DNA of 64,000 bases from Roseateles oligotrophus (lineage in GTDB: Bacteria; Pseudomonadota; Gammaproteobacteria; Burkholderiales; Burkholderiaceae_C), in assembly GCF_014204525.1 (NCBI RefSeq), contig NZ_JACHLP010000002.1:372001-436000 (forward strand). Reading direction: 5' to 3'. Below are positions 43,833-52,669 of the stretch, piece after piece. A program made the translations under genes and the position numbers. The number at the start of each line of letters is the position of its first letter. Position 1 is the stretch's first letter. The notes under the pieces are model-generated. The model worked only from the letters and a program-made list of their open reading frames with translations. It did not search any database and was not told the DNA's origin.

Positions 43833-45206
43833 ATGATCTACCCCATGCCGCAGGACCTCGAGTTGTCGATCGAACCCAAGCTGGATCTGCCTGCCTATAT
43901 CGGCAAGTACAAGATCTTGCGCCGCCTGGGCGAGGGGGCGACCAGTGACGTCTTTCTTGCACGGGACGAATTCCGTGGCGTGGATGTGGCGATCAAGCGC
44001 ATGCGCGCCTGGGGTGTGGCCGATAGTGACGAAGCCCCGAGCGAGCACAGCAACCGCTTCTACGCCGCCGAGGCCGCCCTGGCCGGCCGCCTTCAGCATC
44101 CCAATGTGGTGCAGATCCTGGACGCCGTGCCCGATGAGAACGCCCCCTATCTGGTGATGGAGTTTGTGCCCGGCCTGACGCTCAAGCATTTCTGCCGCAG
44201 CGACCGGCTGCTGCCCCTGGATCAGATCGTGGAGCTGGGCTTCAAATGCGCCATGGCCCTGTCCTATGTGTTCCGCCTGGGGCTGATACACCGCGATGTG
44301 AAGCCGGCCAATCTGCTGGCCGTGCTGGACTCGCAAGGCCAGGTCACCGACGTCAAGGTCAGCGATTTTGGCAGCGCGCTGAATCTGCGCTCGGACGCTA
44401 CCCAGGTGCACCGGGTCGGCTCCCTGGCCTATATGCCGCCGGAGCAGATCGAGGGTGGCGATGTGGATTGCCGGGCCGATATTTATGCCCTGGGCGCCGT
44501 GCTCTACCACCTGGTCGCCGGCCGCGCGCCCTTTGATGCGCCCAGCCAGATGGCCTTGATGCACCAGATCTACCACCAGGCGCCGGCCTCCCTGGTGGGC
44601 CAGCGCGGCGGCGTCACGGCCGAGCTGGACGCCGTCATCATGAAGGCCCTGGCCAAGCATCCCAGCGAGCGCTATGCCGATTGGGAGTCCTTCGGCCGCG
44701 GCCTGTCGGAGCTGGTGGCCAAGCAGCTGGTGCCGCTGGCCAGGCTGTACGAGGTGAAGGACTCGGAGCGCTTCAATATCTTGCGCGAGCTGGAGTTCTT
44801 TGCCGGCTTTGGCGATGTGGAGCTGTGGGAGGTGGTGCACCGGGCGCGCTGGCGGCGCTTCCCGGTCGACCATGCCTTGTTCAAGCGCGGGCAGGAGGGC
44901 AATACCTTCCACATCATTGCGCAGGGCGCGGTGGAGGTGTTCCGCGACGGCAATTGGGTGGCGACCCTGGGCAAGGGCACCTCGGTGGGCGAGATGGCCT
45001 ATCTCGCCCCCAACCCCAGCCTGCGCCAGCACAGCGCGGATGTGAAGGTCAGCGAGCTGTGCATCACCATCTCCTTCACACCCGAGTCCATCGGCCAGCT
45101 GAGCCCCGAATGCCAGCACCGCTTCGACCGCGGTTTCATCCAGGTTCTGGTGCGGCGTTTGCACGCGGCGCATGAGGCCTTGGCCCATCCGCGCCGCATC
45201 ATGTAA
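43833..45206 (+). CDS. Serine/threonine protein kinase fused to a cyclic-nucleotide-binding-type domain
   Basis: 457 residues (453 if the second ATG at 43845 is used). An N-terminal Hanks-type kinase, about residues 20-290, has the glycine loop LGEGATSDVF, Lys in VAIKRM, catalytic loop HRDVKPANLL, DFGSAL, and activation segment ending MPPEQ. The last 150 residues resemble a cNMP/CRP-type beta barrel (HALFKRGQEGNTFHIIAQGAVEVFRDGNWVATLGKGTSVGEMAYLAP). No membrane segment is seen, so it is a soluble kinase possibly gated by a small ligand or by the pseudo-CRP domain. The typical PBC phosphate-binding Arg is not obvious, so ligand binding is uncertain. Confidence 0.9.
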   Translation: MIYPMPQDLELSIEPKLDLPAYIGKYKILRRLGEGATSDVFLARDEFRGVDVAIKRMRAWGVADSDEAPSEHSNRFYAAEAALAGRLQHPNVVQILDAVPDENAPYLVMEFVPGLTLKHFCRSDRLLPLDQIVELGFKCAMALSYVFRLGLIHRDVKPANLLAVLDSQGQVTDVKVSDFGSALNLRSDATQVHRVGSLAYMPPEQIEGGDVDCRADIYALGAVLYHLVAGRAPFDAPSQMALMHQIYHQAPASLVGQRGGVTAELDAVIMKALAKHPSERYADWESFGRGLSELVAKQLVPLARLYEVKDSERFNILRELEFFAGFGDVELWEVVHRARWRRFPVDHALFKRGQEGNTFHIIAQGAVEVFRDGNWVATLGKGTSVGEMAYLAPNPSLRQHSADVKVSELCITISFTPESIGQLSPECQHRFDRGFIQVLVRRLHAAHEALAHPRRIM

Positions 45207-45296
45207 ACCCTTCTTGAGGCTGTCGCGTTGGCGTGCTTGAATGCAAGGCATTCAAGCTTTCAAGCCCCTATTTACCCCCACAGAAAGGACCTCTTC

Positions 45297-45605
45297 ATGA
45301 AAACTCTGATCAGCTCGGTCGCTCTTGCCGCCTTCGCTTTCGTGGGCTCTGCCCATGCGGTTGCGGCCGGCGAGGCCGCCAGTGCGCCGACCAAGCAGCA
45401 GACCAAGATGAGCAGCTGCAACAAGGACGCCGGCGAGAAAAAGGGCGACGAGCGCAAGGCCTTCATGAAGGAATGCCTGTCCGCCAAGCCCGCCGCTCCG
45501 GCCACCCAGCAAGAGCGCATGAAGATGTGCAATACCGATGCCAAGGGCAAGAAGGGCGACGAGCGCAAGGCCTTTATGAAGGAATGCCTCAGCAACAAGG
45601 GCTGA
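45297..45605 (+). CDS. PsiF-like exported repeat protein
   Basis: 102 residues with a signal peptide (LISSVALAAFAFVGSAHAVAA) and two copies of the PsiF repeat: MSSCNKDAGEKKGDERKAFMKECLSAK and MKMCNTDAKGKKGDERKAFMKECLSNK, each with two cysteines. PsiF was named from phosphate-starvation induction in E. coli; the biochemical role is unknown. AAAGGA precedes the ATG. No Pho box is evident upstream. Confidence 0.88.
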   Translation: MKTLISSVALAAFAFVGSAHAVAAGEAASAPTKQQTKMSSCNKDAGEKKGDERKAFMKECLSAKPAAPATQQERMKMCNTDAKGKKGDERKAFMKECLSNKG

Positions 45606-45638
45606 TCATCCCAAGCCCCTGCCGGGGCTTGAAAGAAG

Positions 45639-45675
45639 ACGCGGGAACAGGCCAGGCCTGGGCCCGCGTTTTTTT
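45639..45675 (+). terminator. Rho-independent terminator after the PsiF-like gene
   Basis: ACGCGGG (45639-45645) pairs with CCCGCGT (45663-45669), with an inner AGGCC/GGCCT pairing, followed by seven T. A smaller AAGCCCC/GGGGCTT hairpin precedes it at 45613-45630. Confidence 0.85.
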
Positions 45676-45678
45676 GTT

Positions 45679-46596
45679 TCAGGGCAGGCCGGCGGCCGTC
45701 CAGTACTCGGGCCTGGCATAGCTTTGCTTGAGAAAGTCCACCCACAAGCGCAGCCGCAGCGGCAGATGCTTGCGCTGCGGCAGCAGGGCGTAGATGCCAT
45801 TGGGCGGGGCGGCAAAATCGTCCAGCACGGTGCGCAGGCGGCCGGCGGCGATATCGCCTTCCACCTCCCAGGTGCTGCGCCAGGCCAGGCCCAGGCCGCG
45901 CAAGCACCAGTCGTGCAAGACCTGGCCATCGCTGCAGTCCAGCCGCCCGCCGGGGCGTAGATAGCTCAGCTCGCCATCGACCTTGAAGGCCCAGCCGCGG
46001 GTCTGGCTGGCGTCCGAACTGAGCATCAGGCAGGCGTGGCGCGAGAGCTCCGCCGGGTGTTGCGGCACACCGGCACGCTTCAGATAGGCGGGGGTGGCCA
46101 CGCACAGGCGCCGGTTGTCCGCCAGGCGCAGGCTGACCAGGCTGGAGTCGGGCAGATCGCCCACCCGCACGGCGCAGTCATAGCCCTCGCCGCCGATGTC
46201 CACCACCCGGTCGCTCAGATTGAGCGAGATGCTGACCTCGGGGTGCTGGGCCAGAAAGTCCGGCACCAGGGGGGCGACATGGCGGCGCCCGAAACCGGCC
46301 GGCGCCGTGATGCGCAAAAGCCCGCTGGCCTTGACGCCGCCGGCGCTGACGCTGGCCTCGGCATCGGCGAACTCCACCAGCAGGCGCTGGCAGTCTTCCA
46401 GAAAGGCGCTGCCCTCATTTGTCAGCGTGATGCGCCGGGTGGTGCGCAGCAGGAGCTTGACGCCCAGGCGGGCCTCCAGGGCATCGATGCGCCGGCCCAT
46501 CACCGCGGGCGCCACGCCCTCCAACTGCGCGGCAGCGGTGAGGCTGCCGCGGGTGGCCACGGAGGCAAAGGATTCGATCTGTTTGAGGCGGTCCAT
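45679..46596 (-). CDS. LysR-family transcriptional regulator
   Basis: 305 residues. N-terminal winged HTH (MDRLKQIESFASVATRGSLTAAAQLEGVAPAVMGRRIDALEARLGVKLLLRTTRRITLT) and an effector domain with the CrgA/PerR-like pattern (GLLRITAPAGFGRRHVAPLVPDFLAQHPEVSISLNLSD). In the HTH the usual Ser before the recognition helix is replaced (GVAPAVMGRRI). It is divergent from glcB with 177 bases between the starts and may control it; the effector is unknown. Confidence 0.93.
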   Translation of the reverse strand: MDRLKQIESFASVATRGSLTAAAQLEGVAPAVMGRRIDALEARLGVKLLLRTTRRITLTNEGSAFLEDCQRLLVEFADAEASVSAGGVKASGLLRITAPAGFGRRHVAPLVPDFLAQHPEVSISLNLSDRVVDIGGEGYDCAVRVGDLPDSSLVSLRLADNRRLCVATPAYLKRAGVPQHPAELSRHACLMLSSDASQTRGWAFKVDGELSYLRPGGRLDCSDGQVLHDWCLRGLGLAWRSTWEVEGDIAAGRLRTVLDDFAAPPNGIYALLPQRKHLPLRLRLWVDFLKQSYARPEYWTAAGLP

Positions 46597-46646
46597 GGCG
46601 GTCGATTGTGCTGCCGATGGCGCTGAAAAAGTGAAGGTTTCTTTCT

Positions 46647-46669
46647 ATTCGTGCATTTTGTGCATGTAT
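46647..46669. promoter_or_regulatory. Candidate LysR-type operator between lysR-like gene and glcB
   Basis: ATTCGTGCA, a five-base spacer (TTTTG), then TGCATGTAT: an imperfect inverted repeat with an outer A/T-rich end, located 51 bases upstream of the regulator start and 105 before glcB. It fits the size of LysR-type T-N11-A sites. Confidence 0.4.
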
Positions 46670-46729
46670 TCAATGCGCTGACCGTCATCAATCCCGTCCG
46701 GAAACTGACATAAATTCAGGGCCTCAGTT

Positions 46730-46744
46730 CTTTGCTTTGCTTTG
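46730..46744 (+). repeat. (CTTTG)3 tandem repeat in the glcB leader
   Basis: Three CTTTG units end 29 bases before the glcB start codon. A change in number would alter the 5' leader but not the protein. Confidence 0.85.
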
Positions 46745-46773
46745 CTTTCAATCGCCCAACCGAGGTTTCCGTC

Positions 46774-48951
46774 ATGACCGCACGCACCACGCAGCACAGC
46801 CTGCAAGTCGCTACCGAGTTGCATCAATTCATCGAGGCTCAGGTCTTGCCTGGCACGGGTGTGGAGTCTGCCAAGTTCTGGGCCGGCTTCAATGCCATCG
46901 TGCGGGATCTGGCGCCCAAGAATGTGGCCTTGCTGGCCGAGCGTGATCGCCTGCAGACCGAGTTGGACGCCTGGCACCGCGCCCACCCCGGCCCCATCGC
47001 CGATATGCCGGCCTACCGGGCGTTTCTGGAGCGCATCGGCTATCTGGTGCCGCCGCCCGCTGCCGTGCAGGTCAGCACCCGCAATGTCGATGCCGAGCTG
47101 GCAAGCCAGGCCGGCCCGCAACTGGTCGTGCCCATTCTGAATGCGCGTTATGCCCTCAATGCCGCCAATGCGCGCTGGGGTTCTTTGTATGACGCGCTCT
47201 ACGGCACCGACGCCATCCCCGAGGCCGACGGTGCCGAGAAGGCCGGCCGCTACAACCCGGTGCGTGGTGCCAAGGTGATCGCCTATGCCCGCCAGGTGCT
47301 GGATCAGGCGGCGCCGCTGGTTAGCGGATCACACAAGGACGCCACGGGCTACCGGGTTGAGAACGGCGCTTTGCTGGTCAGCCTGGGCGCCGGCAGCAGC
47401 GGCCTGGCGGATGCCAGCCAGTTCGTCGGCTACCAGGGTGATGCGGCCGCGCCGAGCTCCGTGCTCCTGCGCCACAACGGCCTGCACCTGGACATCCAGA
47501 TCGACCGCAGCACGCCGATTGGCCAGAGCGATGCGGCCGGTGTCAGCGATGTGGTGCTGGAGGCGGCGCTGTCCACCATCCTCGATCTGGAAGACTCGGT
47601 GGCCGTGGTCGACGCGCAGGACAAGGTGCTGGCCTATGGCAACTGGCTGGGCATTCTGAAGGGCACGCTGACCGAGGCCTTGCAGAAAGGCGGCAAGACC
47701 ATCACCCGCCGCCTCAATGCCGACCGCGTCTACACGGCGGCCGATGGCGGGCAGCAAGTCAAGCTGCACGGCCGCTCGCTGATGTTTGTGCGCAATGTCG
47801 GCCACCTGATGAGCAACCCGGCGATTCTTTACGGCGAGGGCCGCGAGATCCCCGAAGGCATCATGGATGCCGTCATCACCACCACAATCGCCCTGCACGA
47901 TCTGCAGCGCAAGGGCAATTCGCGCACGGGCTCGGTCTATATCGTCAAACCCAAGATGCACGGGCCCGCCGAAGTGGCGTTTGCCTCCGAGCTGTTCGGC
48001 CGGGTGGAAGCCTTGCTGGGCCTGGCCGAGAACACCGTCAAGCTGGGCATCATGGACGAGGAGCGCCGCACCAGCGTGAATCTGAAGGCCTGCATCGCCG
48101 CGGCCGCCGGCCGCGTGGCCTTCATCAACACCGGCTTCCTGGACCGCACCGGCGACGAGATGCACACAGCCATGCAGGCCGGCCCCATGTTCCGCAAGGG
48201 CGATATGAAGACCAGCGCCTGGATCCAGGCCTATGAACGCAGCAATGTGCTGACCGGCTTGTCCTGCGGCCTGCGCGGCCGCGCCCAGATCGGCAAGGGC
48301 ATGTGGGCCATGCCCGACCTGATGGCCGCCATGCTGGAGCAAAAGATTGCCCACCCCAAGGCGGGGGCCAACACCGCCTGGGTGCCTTCACCCACGGCCG
48401 CCACCCTGCATGCCCTGCACTATCACCAGGTCAATGTGGCTGAGGTGCAGCAGGCGCTGGAAAAGATCGATGCGGACGCGGAGCGCCACGCCATCCTGGA
48501 CCAACTCCTGCAGATCCCCGTGGTCGCCAAAGCTCCGTGGAGCGCGGCCGAGGTGCAGCAAGAACTGGACAATAACGCGCAAGGCATTCTGGGCTATGTG
48601 GTGCGCTGGGTGGACCAGGGCGTGGGCTGCTCCAAGGTGCCCGACATCCACAATATCGGCCTGATGGAAGACCGCGCCACCCTGCGCATCTCCAGCCAGC
48701 ACATCGCCAACTGGTTGCATCATGGCGTCACCCACGCCGCCCAGGTGCATGAAACCTTCCAGCGCATGGCGGCCGTTGTTGACGGACAAAACGCCGATGA
48801 CCCCGCCTACAAACCCATGGCCGGGCACTTCACGACTTCAGCCGCCTACCAGGCCGCGCTGGATCTGGTCTTCAAGGGGCTGGAGCAGCCGAGTGGCTAT
48901 ACGGAGCCGTTGCTGCATGCTTGGAGGTTGAGGGTGAAGGGGCGGGGTTGA
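46774..48951 (+). CDS. glcB: Malate synthase G
   Basis: 725 residues from the ATG at 46774 (GAGG nine bases upstream). It condenses glyoxylate with acetyl-CoA to malate in the glyoxylate bypass. Signature blocks: [24 protein letters not shown] (catalytic Asp region), [82 protein letters not shown] and [30 protein letters not shown]. The long single-domain architecture with the inserted beta domain is G-type, not the A-type AceB. The gene has its own promoter region shared with the divergent LysR gene. Confidence 0.97.
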   Translation: MTARTTQHSLQVATELHQFIEAQVLPGTGVESAKFWAGFNAIVRDLAPKNVALLAERDRLQTELDAWHRAHPGPIADMPAYRAFLERIGYLVPPPAAVQVSTRNVDAELASQAGPQLVVPILNARYALNAANARWGSLYDALYGTDAIPEADGAEKAGRYNPVRGAKVIAYARQVLDQAAPLVSGSHKDATGYRVENGALLVSLGAGSSGLADASQFVGYQGDAAAPSSVLLRHNGLHLDIQIDRSTPIGQSDAAGVSDVVLEAALSTILDLEDSVAVVDAQDKVLAYGNWLGILKGTLTEALQKGGKTITRRLNADRVYTAADGGQQVKLHGRSLMFVRNVGHLMSNPAILYGEGREIPEGIMDAVITTTIALHDLQRKGNSRTGSVYIVKPKMHGPAEVAFASELFGRVEALLGLAENTVKLGIMDEERRTSVNLKACIAAAAGRVAFINTGFLDRTGDEMHTAMQAGPMFRKGDMKTSAWIQAYERSNVLTGLSCGLRGRAQIGKGMWAMPDLMAAMLEQKIAHPKAGANTAWVPSPTAATLHALHYHQVNVAEVQQALEKIDADAERHAILDQLLQIPVVAKAPWSAAEVQQELDNNAQGILGYVVRWVDQGVGCSKVPDIHNIGLMEDRATLRISSQHIANWLHHGVTHAAQVHETFQRMAAVVDGQNADDPAYKPMAGHFTTSAAYQAALDLVFKGLEQPSGYTEPLLHAWRLRVKGRG

Positions 48952-49392
48952 AAGCGGAGGGCACTTCAAGCTTTGCGTCAGTCACTGAGTGATGCCCTGA
49001 TGAGAATAGGCGCCTGTGCGGTGAGCGAACTCTTGTGTTGGGCGCGAAACAGCAACTGGACTGAGGCGGCTGGAAATCGCTTGGGCCCAGGGAGAAGACG
49101 TTGCCGGCCGTAAATAGACGTTTCAACCGTGTTCATCGGGGTTCTGGGTCGATTTCTCGAAGGGTTTTTCAAATGGTCTCAGAACGGTCCGGTGATGGTT
49201 CTCTTGCCACAACTTCGGTGAATTTCCACGGCGGCGTTGTGTCTTGTTCACAGGTATTGCCGCTCTGTGAAGCAATGTAAGTTCGAGATAAATTTTGGGC
49301 AGAAGTGCCGCCGACCTCGATTTGCTGTTCCCAACAGGAGTACGCAGGAAGGTGCGGCGGCTGTTTCGTCCACTTCTCCCAAAAGGATGCTC
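48952..49392. other. Intergenic region with inverted repeat upstream of the first TonB receptor
   Basis: No credible gene. It contains a perfect 7-bp inverted repeat (TTCACAG 49247-49253, CTGTGAA 49265-49271, 11-base spacer) about 120 bases before the receptor start, a plausible repressor site, and a TCACTGAGTGA palindrome near the glcB end. No clear terminator for glcB is seen. Confidence 0.4.
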
Positions 49393-52170
49393 ATGTTGAG
49401 GAATTGCAAGTTCAGCGCGGTCAGTGCGGCCGTGTTCACCGTTGTGGCCATGTCCGCCCAGGCCCAGACCGCTCCCGCTCAGGCAGTTCAGCAGTTGGAG
49501 CGGGTTGAGGTCACTGGTTCGAACATCAAACGTTTGGCTGCTGAGACAGCGTCGCCGGTGACGGTGGTCAGCCGTACAGAGATCAAGCAGTCGGGTGCCA
49601 ATACCGTCCGCCAAATCCTGGACACCATCACATCGACCAGCACCAATGAATTGACCGACAACGGCAATTCCAGCAGTTTTGCTGCAGGCGCGACCGGTGC
49701 TTCTTTGCGCGGCTTGGGCAAGGGTGCAACCCTGGTCTTGCTGAATGGTCGTCGCGTGGCTTACTACGCCCTGGCTGACGGCGCCAAGGAAACCTTTGTC
49801 AACGTTGACTCCATCCCGGCCGATGCAATTGAGCGCATTGAAGTGCTGAAGGACGGCGCATCCGCTGTCTACGGCTCCGACGCCATGGCTGGCGTGATCA
49901 ACATCATCACCCGCAAGGATTACCAAGGTGTTGGCATCAGCGCTAACTACCAGACTGGCACCAATCCATCGCTGCAAAAACAGGCAACGGCTAGTGTTGT
50001 TGGTGGTTTTGGCAACATGGCCAAGGATCGCTTCAACGTCTTGTTGAATGCAGAGTTCTACAAGCGCGAAGGCTATACCTTGGCCGACGCACTGAGCTCC
50101 TATGCGCCTTACTACAAGCAAATTGTGAGCCCTGCCTTGGGTGACCCGAGCTTGGTTTCTTATCCTGGCAATTTGTTCAAGGGCAATGCCCGGACTAAGC
50201 CCGTCGCTGGGTGCCCAACTTCGCAGTTGAATGCCGCAGGAGCCTGCACCACCGATGTCAACGCGCTGAATCAAATCTATGACCCGGCCAAGCGGGTGAA
50301 TCTATTCGCTTCTGGTCGCTTCCTGGTTTCCGAAGCCGTCGAGGCTTTTGCCGAAGCCTCTTACTCCAAGACGCAGACCGACTACCTCGCGCTCCCCTTT
50401 GGTTTGAGCGCTCCAGGGACTCAGTACAAGTGGTTTGACGGCAATAGCAAAAAGGTTCAGTTGGTTAACAAGCCTTTGATCGCGGCCAACAATCCGGCTA
50501 ACTCGCTGGGTGTGCCCGCAGGTCTTGAGTACCGTTTCATGGATGATCTGAGCATGTGGTCGGAGCCGGCCGAAGCCAGCCAGTATCGCGTGCAAGCGGG
50601 CCTGAAAGGCACGTTTGGCAATTGGGACTGGGAAACCGTCATCGGCCGCACGGCTGCTGAAGGTGAGAAGAACGGGGTCGGTGCCCATCGCGTCGACTTC
50701 ATCAATGCGGTTAGCAGCGGTGAGTACAAGATTGGCGGAAGCAATAGCGCCGAGTTGCTGAATCGTATGTTCCGCCAGCATGGCCTGAATGGCTCTAACA
50801 GCACCAACTACATCGATGCCAAGCTGAGTGGTGAGCTGTTCAGCCTGCCGGCCGGTGCCGTGATGGGGGCATTCGGTCTGGAGCATCGTGAAGAAAGCGT
50901 TTTGATCAAGTCTACCGAAAACGTGTTGAACGCCGAGCTCATCGGCCGGGGCTCGGTCTGGATTGAGGGAGATCGCAAGCTGGACGCTGCTTTTGCCGAG
51001 GTGGAAGCTCCTCTGTTCAAGGGTTTGACCGCCAATGCCGCTGTGCGCTACGACAAGGCCACGGGTTTTGACGGCCATATGTCGCCCAAACTGGGTCTGC
51101 GCTATGAAGTGCTGCCGCAAATGCTGATGCTGCGCGGTACGCTGTCAGAAGGCTTCCGCGCTCCCAACATTCCTGAAACCTTGGGCAAGGTGGGTTTGAC
51201 CGGCTTCTTCAACCGAACGGTTGACCCCAAGCGTTGCGAAACGGCCACCAAGATCCGTGACATTTTGAAAAAGGGTAATGCCAACGATGTGCAGGACAGC
51301 ACAGATGCTTTCAACTCGGGTTGCTCGGTGTCTGTTCCGGCGATGATCTCGGCTAACCCTAACGTCAAGCCAGAGCTGTCGCGCAGCGCCACCATCGGCT
51401 TTGTGTTTGATCCGGTCAAGAATCTGTCTATCGCCGTGGACTATTACAAGATTGAGCGCCGGGATGAAATCTCCTATCGCGATCCAGACTATGTATTGGC
51501 ACGTGAAGGTGATGCAGGCTACAAGGATCTGATCGCGCGCGTCCCCGTTAGCAGTACAGACCAAGCCCGTGCCGACCGTGCGAACCAACTGGATCCTACG
51601 GCCAAAGTTTCATGGGCTGCGGGCGAGCTGGTTACTTTGTTGCTGCAGTATGAGAACTTCGGCAAGACCGAATCTTCGGGCATCGATCTGGACATCAAGG
51701 GGCAGGTCGGCAATGCCGAGTTTGGTACCCTGCGCTTGGGGCTGACTTCGACTTATGCCTTGACCGCACGGGAGTGGGATATCGACGCCAATACCTATCG
51801 CCCGAACCGCGTCGGCCTGCGTAACACGCCGCGCTTGCGCAGCATCTTCAGTGTGGCCTGGACCAAGTACGACTGGACCGCTGGTCTGCGTTTCAACTAC
51901 ACCTCTGGTACCAAGCTGAACAATGATGAAACGGACGAGAGCAGCTGGAGCGAAGCGGCCTGCCAAAAGCGACTGAATCCAGGCGCTTACCCTTGCTACA
52001 TCGACAGCTATCTGCGGACCGATCTGAACGTCAGCTACCGTGGCTTCAAGGGGCTGACCCTGGGCCTGAATATCGGCAACGTGATGAACAACCCAGCGCC
52101 AGTCAATCTGCGTGATACCTACTCAATCCGTCCGCGCACCATCAAGGTGAGTGCTGAGTACCGCTTCTAA
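49393..52170 (+). CDS. TonB-dependent outer-membrane receptor 1
   Basis: 925 residues from the ATG at 49393 (AAGG six bases upstream). A signal peptide (AAVFTVVAMSAQAQ) precedes a TonB-box-like stretch (QQLERVEVTGSNIKR). The plug domain (SPVTVVSRTEIKQSGANTVRQIL, GKGATLVLLNGRRVA, ERIEVLKDGASAVYGSDAMAGVINIITRK) and a 22-strand beta barrel ending in IRPRTIKVSAEYRF follow. No N-terminal FecA-type signalling domain. Cys pairs in the barrel loops (CPTSQLNAAGACT, CETATK..CSVS) are typical of receptors for oligosaccharides or peptides in Xanthomonas-like clades. Substrate unknown. GC is lower than in genes to either side. Confidence 0.93.
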   Translation: MLRNCKFSAVSAAVFTVVAMSAQAQTAPAQAVQQLERVEVTGSNIKRLAAETASPVTVVSRTEIKQSGANTVRQILDTITSTSTNELTDNGNSSSFAAGATGASLRGLGKGATLVLLNGRRVAYYALADGAKETFVNVDSIPADAIERIEVLKDGASAVYGSDAMAGVINIITRKDYQGVGISANYQTGTNPSLQKQATASVVGGFGNMAKDRFNVLLNAEFYKREGYTLADALSSYAPYYKQIVSPALGDPSLVSYPGNLFKGNARTKPVAGCPTSQLNAAGACTTDVNALNQIYDPAKRVNLFASGRFLVSEAVEAFAEASYSKTQTDYLALPFGLSAPGTQYKWFDGNSKKVQLVNKPLIAANNPANSLGVPAGLEYRFMDDLSMWSEPAEASQYRVQAGLKGTFGNWDWETVIGRTAAEGEKNGVGAHRVDFINAVSSGEYKIGGSNSAELLNRMFRQHGLNGSNSTNYIDAKLSGELFSLPAGAVMGAFGLEHREESVLIKSTENVLNAELIGRGSVWIEGDRKLDAAFAEVEAPLFKGLTANAAVRYDKATGFDGHMSPKLGLRYEVLPQMLMLRGTLSEGFRAPNIPETLGKVGLTGFFNRTVDPKRCETATKIRDILKKGNANDVQDSTDAFNSGCSVSVPAMISANPNVKPELSRSATIGFVFDPVKNLSIAVDYYKIERRDEISYRDPDYVLAREGDAGYKDLIARVPVSSTDQARADRANQLDPTAKVSWAAGELVTLLLQYENFGKTESSGIDLDIKGQVGNAEFGTLRLGLTSTYALTAREWDIDANTYRPNRVGLRNTPRLRSIFSVAWTKYDWTAGLRFNYTSGTKLNNDETDESSWSEAACQKRLNPGAYPCYIDSYLRTDLNVSYRGFKGLTLGLNIGNVMNNPAPVNLRDTYSIRPRTIKVSAEYRF

Positions 52171-52185
52171 GTCAAGTCGTGAGGC

Positions 52186-52209
52186 CGAGTGGCAAATGTT
52201 TGCCACTCG
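52186..52209 (+). terminator. Hairpin after TonB receptor 1
   Basis: CGAGTGGCAAA, two bases, TTTGCCACTCG: a perfect 11-bp stem starting 16 bases after the stop. No T tract, so it may protect the 3' end while the next hairpin terminates. Confidence 0.6.
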
Positions 52210-52241
52210 CACATCAACTCAAGAAGCTCGGCTTGTGCCGC

Positions 52242-52276
52242 AATGCCAGTCAGTTAACGCTGACTGGCATTTTTTA
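52242..52276 (+). terminator. Rho-independent terminator after TonB receptor 1
   Basis: AATGCCAGTCAG pairs with CTGACTGGCATT around a six-base loop and is followed by a T run. Classic terminator. Confidence 0.9.
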
Positions 52277-52669
52277 ATTGACTGGCATAGTCCCTGTTTG
52301 TGCGAATAGCGAATTCCTCGTGACTATTGAGAAGGATTTTTTCGATTGATAGCCTGGAGCCGTCAATTTATTGCCCAGTGCTACAAGTAATATCGCATGT
52401 TGCTAATGAGCAAATGTCCTTGATCTTGCGTAAGGAAATTGCCATCAATTGCGCGGTGATCGCCCTTTTTGTCGAAGGCCATGTGTCGATCTTGGGTGCA
52501 AGTATTTGTCGCGTTAGTCCCATAGGTATTGACCCCTTGTAGGCCTTTACGTAGGCACTTCTAGACTTTCTCCGGCACATAGCTCCTCGAGTCTCCAGGA
52601 CGTACTTCTCAACGCCCGTGGACTTGTAGTCAGAGCTCGGCATTTCGCCAAATCCACGGAGGAAATTTG

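Larger units (their letters stand above)
52171..52669. other. Intergenic region between receptor 1 and receptor 2
   Basis: Two hairpins close the first receptor transcript (see terminators). The remaining AT-rich 390 bases hold no convincing gene and probably the promoter of receptor 2; a direct repeat GTAGGC-6 nt-GTAGGC at 52539-52556 may be regulatory. Confidence 0.4.
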
